64,000 nt of DNA, taken from positions 1,984,001-2,048,000 of the forward strand of contig CM074705.1 of assembly GCA_037367355.1 (NCBI GenBank), read 5' to 3'. Within the stretch, counting starts at the first letter, position 1. Each line of letters opens with the position of its first letter. Origin of the DNA: Neoscytalidium dimidiatum (lineage: Eukaryota; Ascomycota; Dothideomycetes; Botryosphaeriales; Botryosphaeriaceae). Of the stretch, positions 42,697-53,242 are shown piece after piece. The notes below the pieces were generated by a model. The model was not told the origin of the DNA, did no database searches, and was given only the letters and a program-made list of their open reading frames with translations. The position numbers and the translations under genes are program-made.

Positions 42697-44985
42697 TCAT
42701 CTGATGACGATGTCCCGTCTCGGTATCCCTGAAAGCCAATCCAGGAACTCATTCCAGGAATGGACGTACAGACGAGCCAACCCAACCCTGTGGTACTCTC
42801 CATTGCTGGTCGATGGCGGTGCAGCCAGGATAGCCCCTGTAGTTATCAAGGTGACGGTCCCCGTGGGGACTAGCAGCAGACAACACACGACGGCGCATGG
42901 CTTGTCCAGAGTGCCAAGGTCGAGTAGAGGTACGCAGTAGATTGGAGCCGTCCCGTGATTCAAGAATGCGAAATCGACGTCGAGCCTGACAGTCGCGGCC
43001 GTGCTATTGAACGGGATCGCCGTCCCGTCTCGCTGGAATACTTTCAAGTGAAACCCGAATGCGCTCTTGGTGGCACCGCGTTCCGGTCTGATACTGACAG
43101 GGATGGGATGACCACACAGCACGACCCAGCCGTCGTGGACTTCGCCGAATACGTTCTCGGTGGCGTGATGGATCCTCACGTCTTTGACATCTGCTAGGCG
43201 CGTGGCCACGCTGGCTACTGCCGGCGGGCCGCTGACTGACGCATCGACGCTCGCCCAGGACCACGACGGTGCCCGGTAAGACTTGGGCCTCCTCGCGGTT
43301 CCCTGCGAATGGGACCAGCAGAGTTCCAGCAGCAGCCATCTTCGCCAAAGGCCCGCAACGTACTCGTCTCGCCTGACCCGTTGCATTTCCCGTGCTATGC
43401 CCGCGAGTGCTGGCAGCTTGTCGCTCTCTCGGGTGAGCTTCCTTCCCGAGTAGTCTTCCACTACCCGCCTCCAGATGTGGTATATGTCCTTGGGAGCGTC
43501 GACGGCAACTTCGAGGTAGGGCCTCTCGAGATCAAACCAACCGCCTTGAGGAGACTCGAACCACAGCGGTCGTCCGAGCGGCCATGTCTCGTCAGTTTCC
43601 ACCTCCATGCATTCCCAGTGCACCTGCTCCTGGCTGAAGTGCACGATGCGGCGCGAGAGATTCCATTCCTGGAACACCCATCCCCGGTCTGCAAGGTGAC
43701 CGAGTTTTCCTTCCTTCTGCTTGCTGTCCGGTGGGCCGGTATAGAAGTAGGTGTTTCTGGGCACGAGCGTGTTTGCCGCGAGCTTGAGGGGCTGTATCCC
43801 GAGTGCGCTCCTTTCCACAAAGCAGCCGCCGTCGTCGTTTATTGCACCAGTTGCGGAAATGGTGCAGAAAGAGTTCTTGTACACGTGTGCCATTCTGGAC
43901 GCCTCGTGATCCCAATCTTCACGGGAGTCTTGAAAAATGCACAGTTTGTCTATCCACAGATATCGGAACCCAAGACGATTCGTCGTGGAGCAAGCGTCTC
44001 GAAGTGTCTTGGGGAGAACCGCGGCGGAGTTCCAGTTCTTCAGTTCGCCAAAAGTCTTTCTTGTCAATGCGTAAGGGGTGACTTCAGGTCCCCAACGGTA
44101 GCTGAGGGTCAGATACGCAGCATTTTCAGGGACCTGCGTTGTTAGACGGAAATATTTCCCGCCGTCCGCAATGACAACCAGCCTTGTCGGCAGCTCAGAG
44201 GGACTTCTTCGCGGATGTTAGCATTGAGCGTGATTTTGCACACAATATCGCATCCAATTCTCTATGCGCGAGAACGTCTCAGCCGACCCCGTGTAGTTGG
44301 ACAGTGTGCCAGGGAAAGGAAAGTCTCCAGAGTCAACTAGAAGCAGACTCAGCAGACACACAACAGGAGTTTCGTAGGTGATCTTACCTCTGGTAATCTT
44401 CAAGTGGATCAGACGCGATTCACTGTTTAGAACCTTCTCGGGAAGGTTCAAGCAGAGGTTGAAAGTGCTATACTGAGTTCTACGCTCCGTTTCGTAAAGG
44501 CAAACTCCCAATGCGCGGGTTTTCCATTCGAGGGTAAGTTTTGTCCCGTTGTGGCGGTGACGGCGAGCTTGTCTCCGAAAAGAGTGCCAGAATAAATGGC
44601 AAAGATGACATCTACCTTTTGAGCTGTAGCAGCAGTGAATGAGTTCAAAAAAGGTGTTATGGTGCGGAACCCAGTATTCGGAAGGTGGCCAGGCCCATGT
44701 GCAACGATGGAAACGCCGAGTGACCCTGGCGGTCGGTATGAAATGCTTCGGAGGGTTCTTCATCAATTTCCGGCATGCTTCACAAAGCATTGTCGGCGGC
44801 TCAATCCCGAGCTCGTTTCCGGCAACTCGGAAGTCAGGATCATAATGTAGATGAGATGACATTTCTCGCAGTTGCGAGAGGTGGCAGTCGTCGAGGAGCG
44901 CTCTCAGCCGAGTCGGTATTAGAGCTGCGGACCCAGTTCCCCGAGGAATAGATCCTTCCAATAGCAGAATGGTATTGGCGAGCAT
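42697..44985 (-). pseudogene. HET-domain (heterokaryon incompatibility) gene with an in-frame stop
   Basis: Minus-strand segments 44388-44985 and 42697-44336, joined across a 51-nt GT-AG intron, form one frame of 745 sense positions interrupted only by TAA at 44218-44220. Upstream of the stop is a Cys-rich region (CEACRKLM, CYSSKGRCHLC) ending in WMRYCVQNHAQC; downstream, in the same frame, come LPTRLVVI, the HET motif YLTLSYRWG, then LPKTLRDAC, FRYLWIDKLCIFQD, DWDHEASRMAHVYKNSFCTISATG, GWVFQEWNLSRRIVHF and PSWSWASVD. This is the usual order of a complete HET protein, which in the family triggers cell death when unlike strains fuse. No splice pair removes the stop without deleting the conserved Cys/His segment. 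It is therefore probably a recent nonsense allele; a sequencing error or readthrough remains possible. Confidence 0.75.
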
Positions 44986-45584
44986 TTAGAGGAGTAGATG
45001 GCATTGGAATACTGTTGCAGTGCGTGGGGGCTCTGGTCGGCAAGGCTCCGTATTGCAAGGCATTGAGGGGCTGATGTATAAGCTGAGAGCGTCACCGGAG
45101 CCCGAGCGTGGCGGTGCTGTGCGATATGATGTATCCCCCACATAGTTGAGCCCAGTATGGAACGAGAGGAATGCAGGATTGCTCAGCAATCGCTACGAAT
45201 CATACAGATGGGGGCTGTCGTTTAATCAGTCAGCATACAGCATCCCGGCCCCACCAAAATCAATAGCGGCAGGCACGCCCTGTCTGTTGTGGAATTACTT
45301 TTCAGATTGAGATATCACAGGCTCAAGATGCCTCAGCGCAACGCGTGAAGCTTAGGAATCGGCTACTCTACTAAATCAACATTGATAAGAGCTTGCCTTG
45401 CAAAGTACCCATGGGTCAAAACTGGTCATGCCAAGATCATAATATTATCGTCCTCGACAAGGCATTTGCGCGGCTGAGAACGCCTGTCTATACTATGATA
45501 CACCATCCTTTTCCGACGCAGAAGCCCGGACGCCATCTGTAATTCTTGCTAATATCCCCCACCGTCCGTCTTTTTTTTGATCCT
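44986..45584. other. Promoter of the HET gene and 3' flank of RPN6
   Basis: A/T-balanced sequence with only short frames; a T-run lies at about 45571-45578 just past the RPN6 stop. No gene seen. Confidence 0.5.
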
Positions 45585-46922
45585 TCACTCCAGCAGCGAG
45601 GCCTGATTGGTGTAGAGAACGTCGACGACATTATGCAATTTCTCGATGGTCTGAAGGGCGGCGTCATACGCCTGGTCACGCTCCGTCTCCTCGAACACGA
45701 TGAGGCAACCGGCTCCTTGATCGAGGACGCCGATGATGACCTTGTCGAGGATCATCTGGCTGAGCTTACGCTCCACCTGTGGGGTATCGAGGCCGACGAG
45801 CTTTGCGATGTGAGAGATTTCGACGCGGCTATACGGTTCGATGACTTTGATCAAGTTCTGCTCGAGCATGGCATCGTAAAGGCGGCGGAGGTGGGAAGCA
45901 ATGAAACGATCGGAACCCAGCTCATAGCGGTAGTCGGACAGGGAGCGCTCGTATTCCTCCAGACTGCGATTCCCATGCGCGCGTGCGACGGCCTTCATGG
46001 CGTCCAGGTTCTTGCCAGCATACTTCAAAGCGTGCTTCGACGTCATGATGTTGTTGACGTCGTCGACCTGGTTCAGCATAATCTTGCACAAAAGCATGTA
46101 TTGTAATGCTGCTGTGGCCTTCTGTGCCTCATCCTGCGAGTGGTAACCCTCCATGGCCTCGATGAAGTAGGAGAATGCGGTGTTGAAGTCCTTGTCCTCG
46201 GCATGCAGCATGCCGCTCTGCATATCCAAACCAGCTTGTAGCAGCGGAGGCGTGTAAACCGAGGCGGCGGAGGTACGAGCGGACGTCAGGGCGGCGCGTC
46301 CCTTGGGAACGTTGCCCAGAGCGTGGTAGACACGCGACTCCAGAAGCTGCACCTCAACCAGCACCAATTTGTCATCCAAGCGCTTCAACTCCTTGAGCAG
46401 GCTGTTGATGAGGGTGAGAGCTTCGTAATACGATTGCTTCTGCATGTATAGAGAGACGAGACGCGTCTCGAGGTTCTGGCGGAGGAAGCCTCGCCTCTCG
46501 GAGACGGCCCATTCTATGCAAGACTTGGTGACGGTAATCTGAGTCTCGAGGGTGTTGGGGATGGCGGAGAACATGTCAAGAAGCTGCCTCACTGTGGTCG
46601 TAAACGGTTAGACTATTACGCAGCAGAGGTGCAACATGCGCGGAGCCATACCGAGCTTCGCCGTCTTTGCCCTTGCGAATGATGACAGCACTGATCTTGC
46701 CTGACGGATGAGCTCTGCCAGCTCGTTCGTCTTCCTGTGGTCACGGTACAACTCGCCCAGCGACACAAGAGCAGTCTCGAAGTTCTTGATGGAGGCATCG
46801 TTGGAGCCAGGGTCTTTGGACAGCACGTCGCGGAACGTCTGCTCTGCCTTTGCTGGGTCGGTCTTGAGCACTTCCTGGGCGTCTGCTATCCGCTGCGCAT
46901 CCTCGGCGGCAGTGGGAGCCAT
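45585..46922 (-). CDS. RPN6: 26S proteasome regulatory subunit Rpn6
   Basis: Minus-strand exons 46652-46922 and 45585-46591 with a 60-nt intron give 425 residues, the usual size. Rpn6 is a PCI-domain lid subunit that clamps the 19S lid to the 20S core. Landmarks: the N-terminal helical repeats (AEQTFRDVLSKDP, SLGELYRDHRKTNELAELIRQARSVLSSFARAKTAKLVRQLLDMF), TCIEWA-like SCIEWAVSERRGFLRQNLETRL, YFIEAMEGYHS, LQYMLLCKIMLNQVDDVNNI, and the C-terminal winged-helix PCI part (YDAMLEQNLIKVIEPYSRVEISHIAKLVGLDTPQVERKLSQMILDK). It is transcribed divergently from SOF1 across 233 bp. Confidence 0.96.
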
Positions 46923-47155
46923 GGTTGGTTGATGATACAGCAGCTGGGAGGGAGAGATGGACAGGTGGACGGCGTGGTGGAGAAGAGGCGGGTTGCGGAT
47001 GGACGATGTGGTGTTGAGCAACGCAGCGGGCTGGAGCTGTGATGTCGGAGCTGGCCTGCCCGCCGCGCGCTACCTGATATGGTCTAGTCCGATATCATTT
47101 CTCCAAAAGTTCTCGACGCCGCGGCGAACGCTTGCTCCTCCGCCCGCAAGACAAA
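46923..47155. promoter_or_regulatory. Shared divergent promoter of RPN6 and SOF1
   Basis: Only 233 bases separate the two start codons, so the leaders and both promoters must share this space. I could not identify a specific factor site with confidence. Confidence 0.7.
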
Positions 47156-48557
47156 ATGGTAATTCTGTTCCCACCAAACTCCTGCTTCGGATTCAGAATG
47201 CTGATATGCCGTGCAGAAAATCAAAGCTCTTACCCGCTCAGCGAGCGACTACCAGGCTCCGGGCACAAATGTTGCCCGGCCGCCGAGGAACCTCGACCCA
47301 GCCATGCACCCATTCGAGCGCGCTCGAGAATACACCCGTGCCCTCAATGCGACCAAGATGGAGCGCATGTTCGCCCAACCCTTTATCGCACAGCTTGGAA
47401 AGGGCCACGTCGACGGCGTCTACTCCATCGCGAAGGACCCCGAATCTCTTCAGCATTTTGCCAGTGGCAGCGGCGACGGAGTCGTTAAGGTGTGGGACCT
47501 GACAAGCAGAGAGGAAATATGGCAGGGCTCCGCACATGAGAATATTGTGCGCGGTCTCACCTGGTCGCGGGACCGGAAGATCATATCTTGTGGCGCGGAT
47601 AAGACGGTCAAGATGTACGATCCATACCAGACAACCAGCGGCAGCCCGCCAGTAGCGACATGGCTCGGCCAGGGCGCATTCACGAGCATTACGCACCACC
47701 GCTCAGAGCCAGCAGTTGCCGCCTCTTCGTCCAGTCAGATTTCCGTCTTTGATACGACGCGCCCGGCCTCGAACCCAACGCAAACCCTTGCCTGGCCTAC
47801 CGCCATTGACACCATCAATGCCGTCTCCTTCAATCAGACCGAAACCTCCATTCTCGCCTCTGCCGCCTCGGATCGCAGCCTTGTCATGTACGACCTGCGT
47901 ACCTCGTCCCCGCTGCACAGGGCCGTGCTCACCCTCGCCGCCAACTGCATATCCTGGAACCCCATGGAGGCCTTCAACTTCGCCTGCGGCAGCGAAGACC
48001 ACAACATCTACATCTTTGACATGCGCAACATGAAGCGGGCGCTCAACGTGCTCAAAGACCACGTCGCCGCCGTCATGGACGTGGACTGGTCGCCCACGGG
48101 CGAGGAGCTCGTGTCGGCGTCGTACGACCGCAGCATCCGGCTCTGGAGCCGCGGCCAGGGCCACTCGCGCGACATCTACCACACCAAGCGCATGCAGCGC
48201 GTCTTCTCGTGCGCCTGGTCGCCCGACAACAACTACATCCTGTCCGGCTCCGACGACGGCAACGTGCGCCTCTGGCGCGCCAGGGCGTCCGCCCGCCAGG
48301 GCGTCAAGTCGACGCGCGAGCGCCAGAAGCTCGAGTACGACGAGGCGCTCAAGCAGCGCTACAGGCACATGCCGGAGCTCAAGCGCATCGCCCGCCACCG
48401 CCACGTGCCCAAGACGGTCAAGAAGGCGGGCGAGATCAAGGCCGAGGAGATCAAGGCGATCAAGAGGAGGGAGGAGAACGAGAGGAGGCATACTCGCAAG
48501 GGCGAGGTGCGGAGGAGGAGCGAGAGGGAGAAGATGGTCATGGCGACGGAGGAATAG
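47156..48557 (+). CDS. SOF1: SSU processome WD40 protein Sof1 (DCAF13)
   Basis: The coding part of exon 1 is only the ATG (47156-47158); intron 47159-47216 follows and exon 2 (47217-48557) carries the rest, giving 447 residues. The resulting start, MKIKALTRSASDY, fits the conserved Sof1 N terminus, whereas no other start does. Sof1 is a nucleolar U3 snoRNP component needed for 18S rRNA processing. The sequence contains RNLDPAMHPFERAREYTRALNATKMERMFAQPFIAQL, at least six WD40 repeats (for example FASGSGDGVVKVWDL, FACGSEDHNIYIFDMR, LVSASYDRSIRLWS, ILSGSDDGNVRLWRA), and the C-terminal Sof1 domain rich in Lys/Arg/Glu (YDEALKQRYRHMPELKRIARHRHVPK onward). Function is confident from these blocks. 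Confidence 0.96.
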
Positions 48558-51500
48558 ACCCATACCTTTGCGGTATAGCGGAATGGGAAGTCTGGTCGGG
48601 TTGGTGGCCCAGCTTCCACGTTACCTTTTTCTTTGCTTCTACAGCACAGCGCCGGCGTTTGTGGGTATGGCGGTCCTGTATGCAGTTCATGCGAATCGGG
48701 TTTGTAGGTCCAGTGGCGTTTGATAAAGGATGGCCAACAAGGCGTATCCAAAAAGTTCGGTGAGGAAAAGGGACATGATGAAATTGGTCACAGACCCCTA
48801 GTAGATAAGCTGAATACCCCAAAAATTCATGGATAATTCTATCATGCTGGAGTTCTTGTACATAAATAATTTTCTTCATCTTGCTAATTGGTTGCAAAGC
48901 AGGAAATCAGCCTTTATGTTCTCTTACACAATAGAAAGATGGCCATAAGTCGTTGCAATGGCGAGTTCATTACCTTTTTACGGCTTGTCGGTGAAGCAGT
49001 CGTCTAGAAACTAGATTTTCCAGATCAGTAATGGCGTGTTGGGACTCTTCTTCATGTGGTTTAGAGAATATTTTCTCCTGCCATCCGTCTCAGCTATGAC
49101 CTCGTGAGACTGTGAAAGCTGTGAAAGCTGTTCAGGCAGTTCAACGTCTATCTCGCCCCATGTCCGTGAGACAGTCAATCAAGATGCAGGTTGAACCATA
49201 CCATCATCTATACGATTGGCTCGTCCCTTGGGCTGCGTGAGTCTTCCGGGTCTCGAAACCGGAAGTTAGCACGGCTCAAAGGCGCATGGCATCTCATCCG
49301 GGAGCACGCAAACATACAGCCCCGGGATCATGTAGGGCTGCTAGTTCATCAAACCGCGGCATCGGCACTCACGGAAGTCCGTGGCGGCTGTTACGGAGAA
49401 GATAATCGGTTTCAACTGCCGCCGCGCCGACGGAAGGAAATCAACACAAGAAAAGACAAGCGCCGATCTAGCTAGCAGCATGAATGATCAACACAAGATG
49501 TTGTGTTGCACGCGAACTTCATTCCTTCCGTCTCGTGAAGGAGCGGCGGGCAACCCGTCAGGCCAACCTTCTCTTGTTTCAAAGAAAAAGGTGCGTTGAA
49601 AAAAAAGGGTAGCCCACATTGAGCGATGACGAGACTCGAGAAACACGTGGTGTGCACAAAGACAGCTGTGCGGTGGTGTACTCTTAGTGGAGCAATCAGG
49701 GAAATGTAGTCGTTGGCGAGCTGCCTATTAAAGGGCAGATAGACAGCCTTGTCGTACCCTTGCCAGGCATGCCAGGCGGATACAAACCACCAGTTCAGAT
49801 TCCATCGGAGCTGGCCCGTCCGAGATCGTCGGCGAAATCCCTCTCACAAACGCACACCTCTTTCTTTCGTTTTTCTCGGATTCAATCGAACAGACACGAG
49901 GAAGACCGAGGACGACGCGCAATCACATGGGAGAACGAGGCATGAGAGGAAGCTTGACCGAGAGGGCTCGCCGTGTCATTTCGCTTGGGAGAAATAAGTG
50001 TGATAGCTAATCAGAAGAGAAAAAGTCAGTTTGCCCCCATCTACATAGCACTATCTCTCACGCTCGTCAAAACCGCCCAATGACGTGATGTGACTATAAT
50101 TTCTGCCTCGCAGGGTGGGAACAGAAGGCGCGATGGGTGGTGGGTGGCGATGATCATTGTCCTGGGATGAAAAGGAAATTTCGGATGATGAGCGCCACCA
50201 AGCAAACGTGGGACCCAACGGTAAGGAAAAGAGAGAGAGGCGGAAGGGCAATTGACAAGGCTCCCTGTATTTCTCTGTGCCCTTGGCTACCGCCGGCGCC
50301 GGGGATGGTCGGGCAGATCGGCGAAAGTAACAGGTAGAGAGAAGCGAGGGACAACGAGAGCAATTGTGAGGGCACAGGAGTGATGAGCAAGGAAAGAAAA
50401 GGGCACAGTTCCACGTGGATTGAGCCCTTTTTCCTTGCCGGCGCTGATCTACCTCGCGCACACGTGTCACATGCCGCGATTACCCTTTAATAATGCGCTT
50501 CTCGAAGTGCCATGCCCTGGGGCCTGCGCATCCCCGCCGGAGAAACACCCAAAGAGAGCACCGGGAGGAAAAGCAGGGCTGGAGGACGGGGGGAGGAGGA
50601 GGAGGAGCGGAGCGGAGACCCCTCGGAGACGGAGGGAGACCAGCACGGCGCGTCCCATCGCAGCGACAGACCAAGTTGCTTGACTAGGGCCGCAAATTAC
50701 ACCACGCTGATCCCTTACCGGACAAGCCTCTTAGCGCTGGACTTCTCATGCAAAATCCATCTCCGTCGGCACAGTCAGCAGCAGCATGTGGCATCTGCGG
50801 CGGCACCACGGCGGCGGCGTAGCTGGTGTGTTGGGGGAGAGAAGCAGCCAACACCTTTTTTCACCTTCCGTTTACCAGGTCACGCTCTGCCTATCACTTG
50901 TGGAGCCCTGGCGTTCCTCTGTCTCTCGCACGCCCGCTCTGCGCACACTCCAACTAGAACCCACCGGCCAGCTACACTGTCGTCATGACTCTCTCTCACG
51001 CGCTCTTGGGCCTGGTAGGCCCTCGGAGTGGTGGAAAAAAAAAAGGGACGAGCTCTCCTGCCTGTTTCGCAATGCGACCACTTCACCGTGTATCTGCCCT
51101 CTGGTCTCCTATGAAAGGAGGCTCGTCAGGAAGCCCGAGTCCCATGTACATGAGAAAGAGCAAAAAAGCTCAGGGAGATCCGACAGCCAGAAATCGATGA
51201 CGCCATAGGGCCACGGCAGACCAGCCCAGACAAGCTGTCCCAAACTCCATGCCCGCGATTTCGGGGGGACTACTCACGGTCCTCTTTTTTTTTTCCCTCT
51301 GCCATGCACACACCACCCCCTCTAGATCCTTGCTGGCCCCGGCGCCGGACTTCCCTGCTCTGGAACCAGAAAAGCCCACGCGCAAGCCACCCAGCGACAG
51401 TTGCCGAAGCAGGAAGGAACGGACCGAAGGAGGTGAGATTGGGTCAACGACTCGCGATGCGTGTGCGTGGCCTTCAACGGTTTGATTGGATCGGAATCTT

Positions 51501-53242
51501 GCGTGAGGCACAATCGGGAAGGGGGGAAGGAGGAGGAGAAGGGCGTGGTAGGGGGAACAATTGAAGGCGTTCCCATCCATCTTCCACGAGCCGCGCCGCC
51601 GTCCGCCAAGCGCCAGGCCAAGCTTAAGGCGGCTGATACGCATGGCACCTCAGTGGTTGCATGCACTGTGCCGAGAGATAGTGGAGATGGATTCCCTCAT
51701 CAACGGTCTGCATGCTCTTCGATCCTGAGGCTGCCGGGAGCAAGTGTTGCGCGGCTGGTAATATTGAGGAAAAGGAGGTTATAGCATTAGTGACAGACGC
51801 CAACGCATGTCGGCTCCAGCATCAGCCGCGTCCGAGACCTGCGCGGAGGGCAGAGAGACAGACACGCGGAAGGGCGACAAACTTTGACGTAGTTCTCTGA
51901 TTCCATTCCTGCCACCCAGTAACCAAACAGCTCAAATGTGTTTTTTTGCGAAGCTGGATGAGATTCAAGCCATTGCTTAGGTTCTGTTGTGCTTTGGTTG
52001 GCTGGCTGGCTGGCGGACAGGGGTCTTCACAGATGCCCGCCGACCGTGCGGCGAGAAGACAAAAAATTAAGCTTCCTCGTACGAGGAACAAGGGACAGCT
52101 GAAAGGGTAGCGGCCGAAAGTAACTAGTGAGGCTGAAGGACGAGGGCCAGGACGAGGGACACAACGTGACGTCCAGCTGGTCAGCCTCCCAGACGATTTG
52201 CCTCCCGCCTCCAAAGTCATCGCCGTGCCATCATCATAGTCGCGCCTCCTGCGGCTAACCGAGGGATATACGGGGTCGCAGTGGCCAACATGCAGACAGA
52301 TAGTGTTACGAAGTAGCGGGTTGCTAATAAAGCTACTGCAAGAACGCGCAATACGGTGTGGCTGGTTAGCTGACTGCTGGTGGATCGCTTGCAACCGGTG
52401 ACCACATTGCCGCTTCTATTTTCAGCCCATTCTGTTGGTTGGTTGGGGGACCAGCCATCCTCCTTTTGCCTCTGCTCTTTTGGCTTCCCTGCATCTTGCA
52501 TGACCGTGATCGCGGAGCATGCAAGATCCACGACTCGGCATGCAGCAAACGCCGGTTGCCAAACCTCTTCCCGCCCACCAATCCCACATGCCAAGCTTCA
52601 CGAGACTGCTATCCTTCGCGGAACCATGGTTTCGTTGGACTTTTTCATGCATTGATGATCTAGAGTACATCCATATTTCCCAATGCTCCAGGTTCGAGTA
52701 ACCATCATCCCTGTGTGATCTCCCGCATCGCTATCCATCATCCGCGTCCCTACGTTGCTGGTACAAGAGTGAGAAAAAGAAGTCGCAAAAACTGAAGCTG
52801 AAAAAAGGACTTTTGTGCTTGAAAAAAGATGCAGAGCCATCTCCCAGAGAAAGAGCCCTGCGCCGTTTCCAAAACACAAAACTGACGAAGACAAGTAAAG
52901 GAAAAAGGCGTGCAAGCCCCCAATTTGGACTGTGTGCAGACTTGATGTGAATTTGCGCCCTTGCCCAATCTATAACGCTTGTGCTGCATGACCCGTCCCC
53001 AGCTGCTATCCCTAGAACCCCCGGACAAGAGAAAGGAATCCCTGGGCTAATACCAATGGTATTTTCTCCAAGGCCTATTAATAAAGTTGTCTAAAGTTTT
53101 CGTAAGACACGGGCGTATAACTCATTTTCTGGAAACTGAAGACTGAGTTGCCGAGTCGCTTGTTCGTGTCCCGGTGCGCTCGATTATGTGTCACCAAGAA
53201 ATCGGGAACTCTGGTGGCACAGCCCAATCGACAAAATGCCGT
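48558..53242. other. Gene-free stretch of 4.7 kb between convergent genes
   Basis: 48600-49500 is A/T-richer; 50-52.7 kb is G/C-rich and purine/pyrimidine-skewed, with open frames of up to 190 codons that overlap on opposite strands and have no domain or plausible exon chain. Short direct repeats occur (gtgaaagct twice near 49108-49130; ggctggct near 51998-52012). No tRNA or mobile element recognised; a long non-coding RNA is possible but unsupported. Confidence 0.45.

Noticed and set aside
47703..48563. 286-codon antisense frame in SOF1
   Set aside because: It is fully contained in the conserved WD40 gene and consists of Leu/Val/Ala/Arg-biased sequence without a domain.
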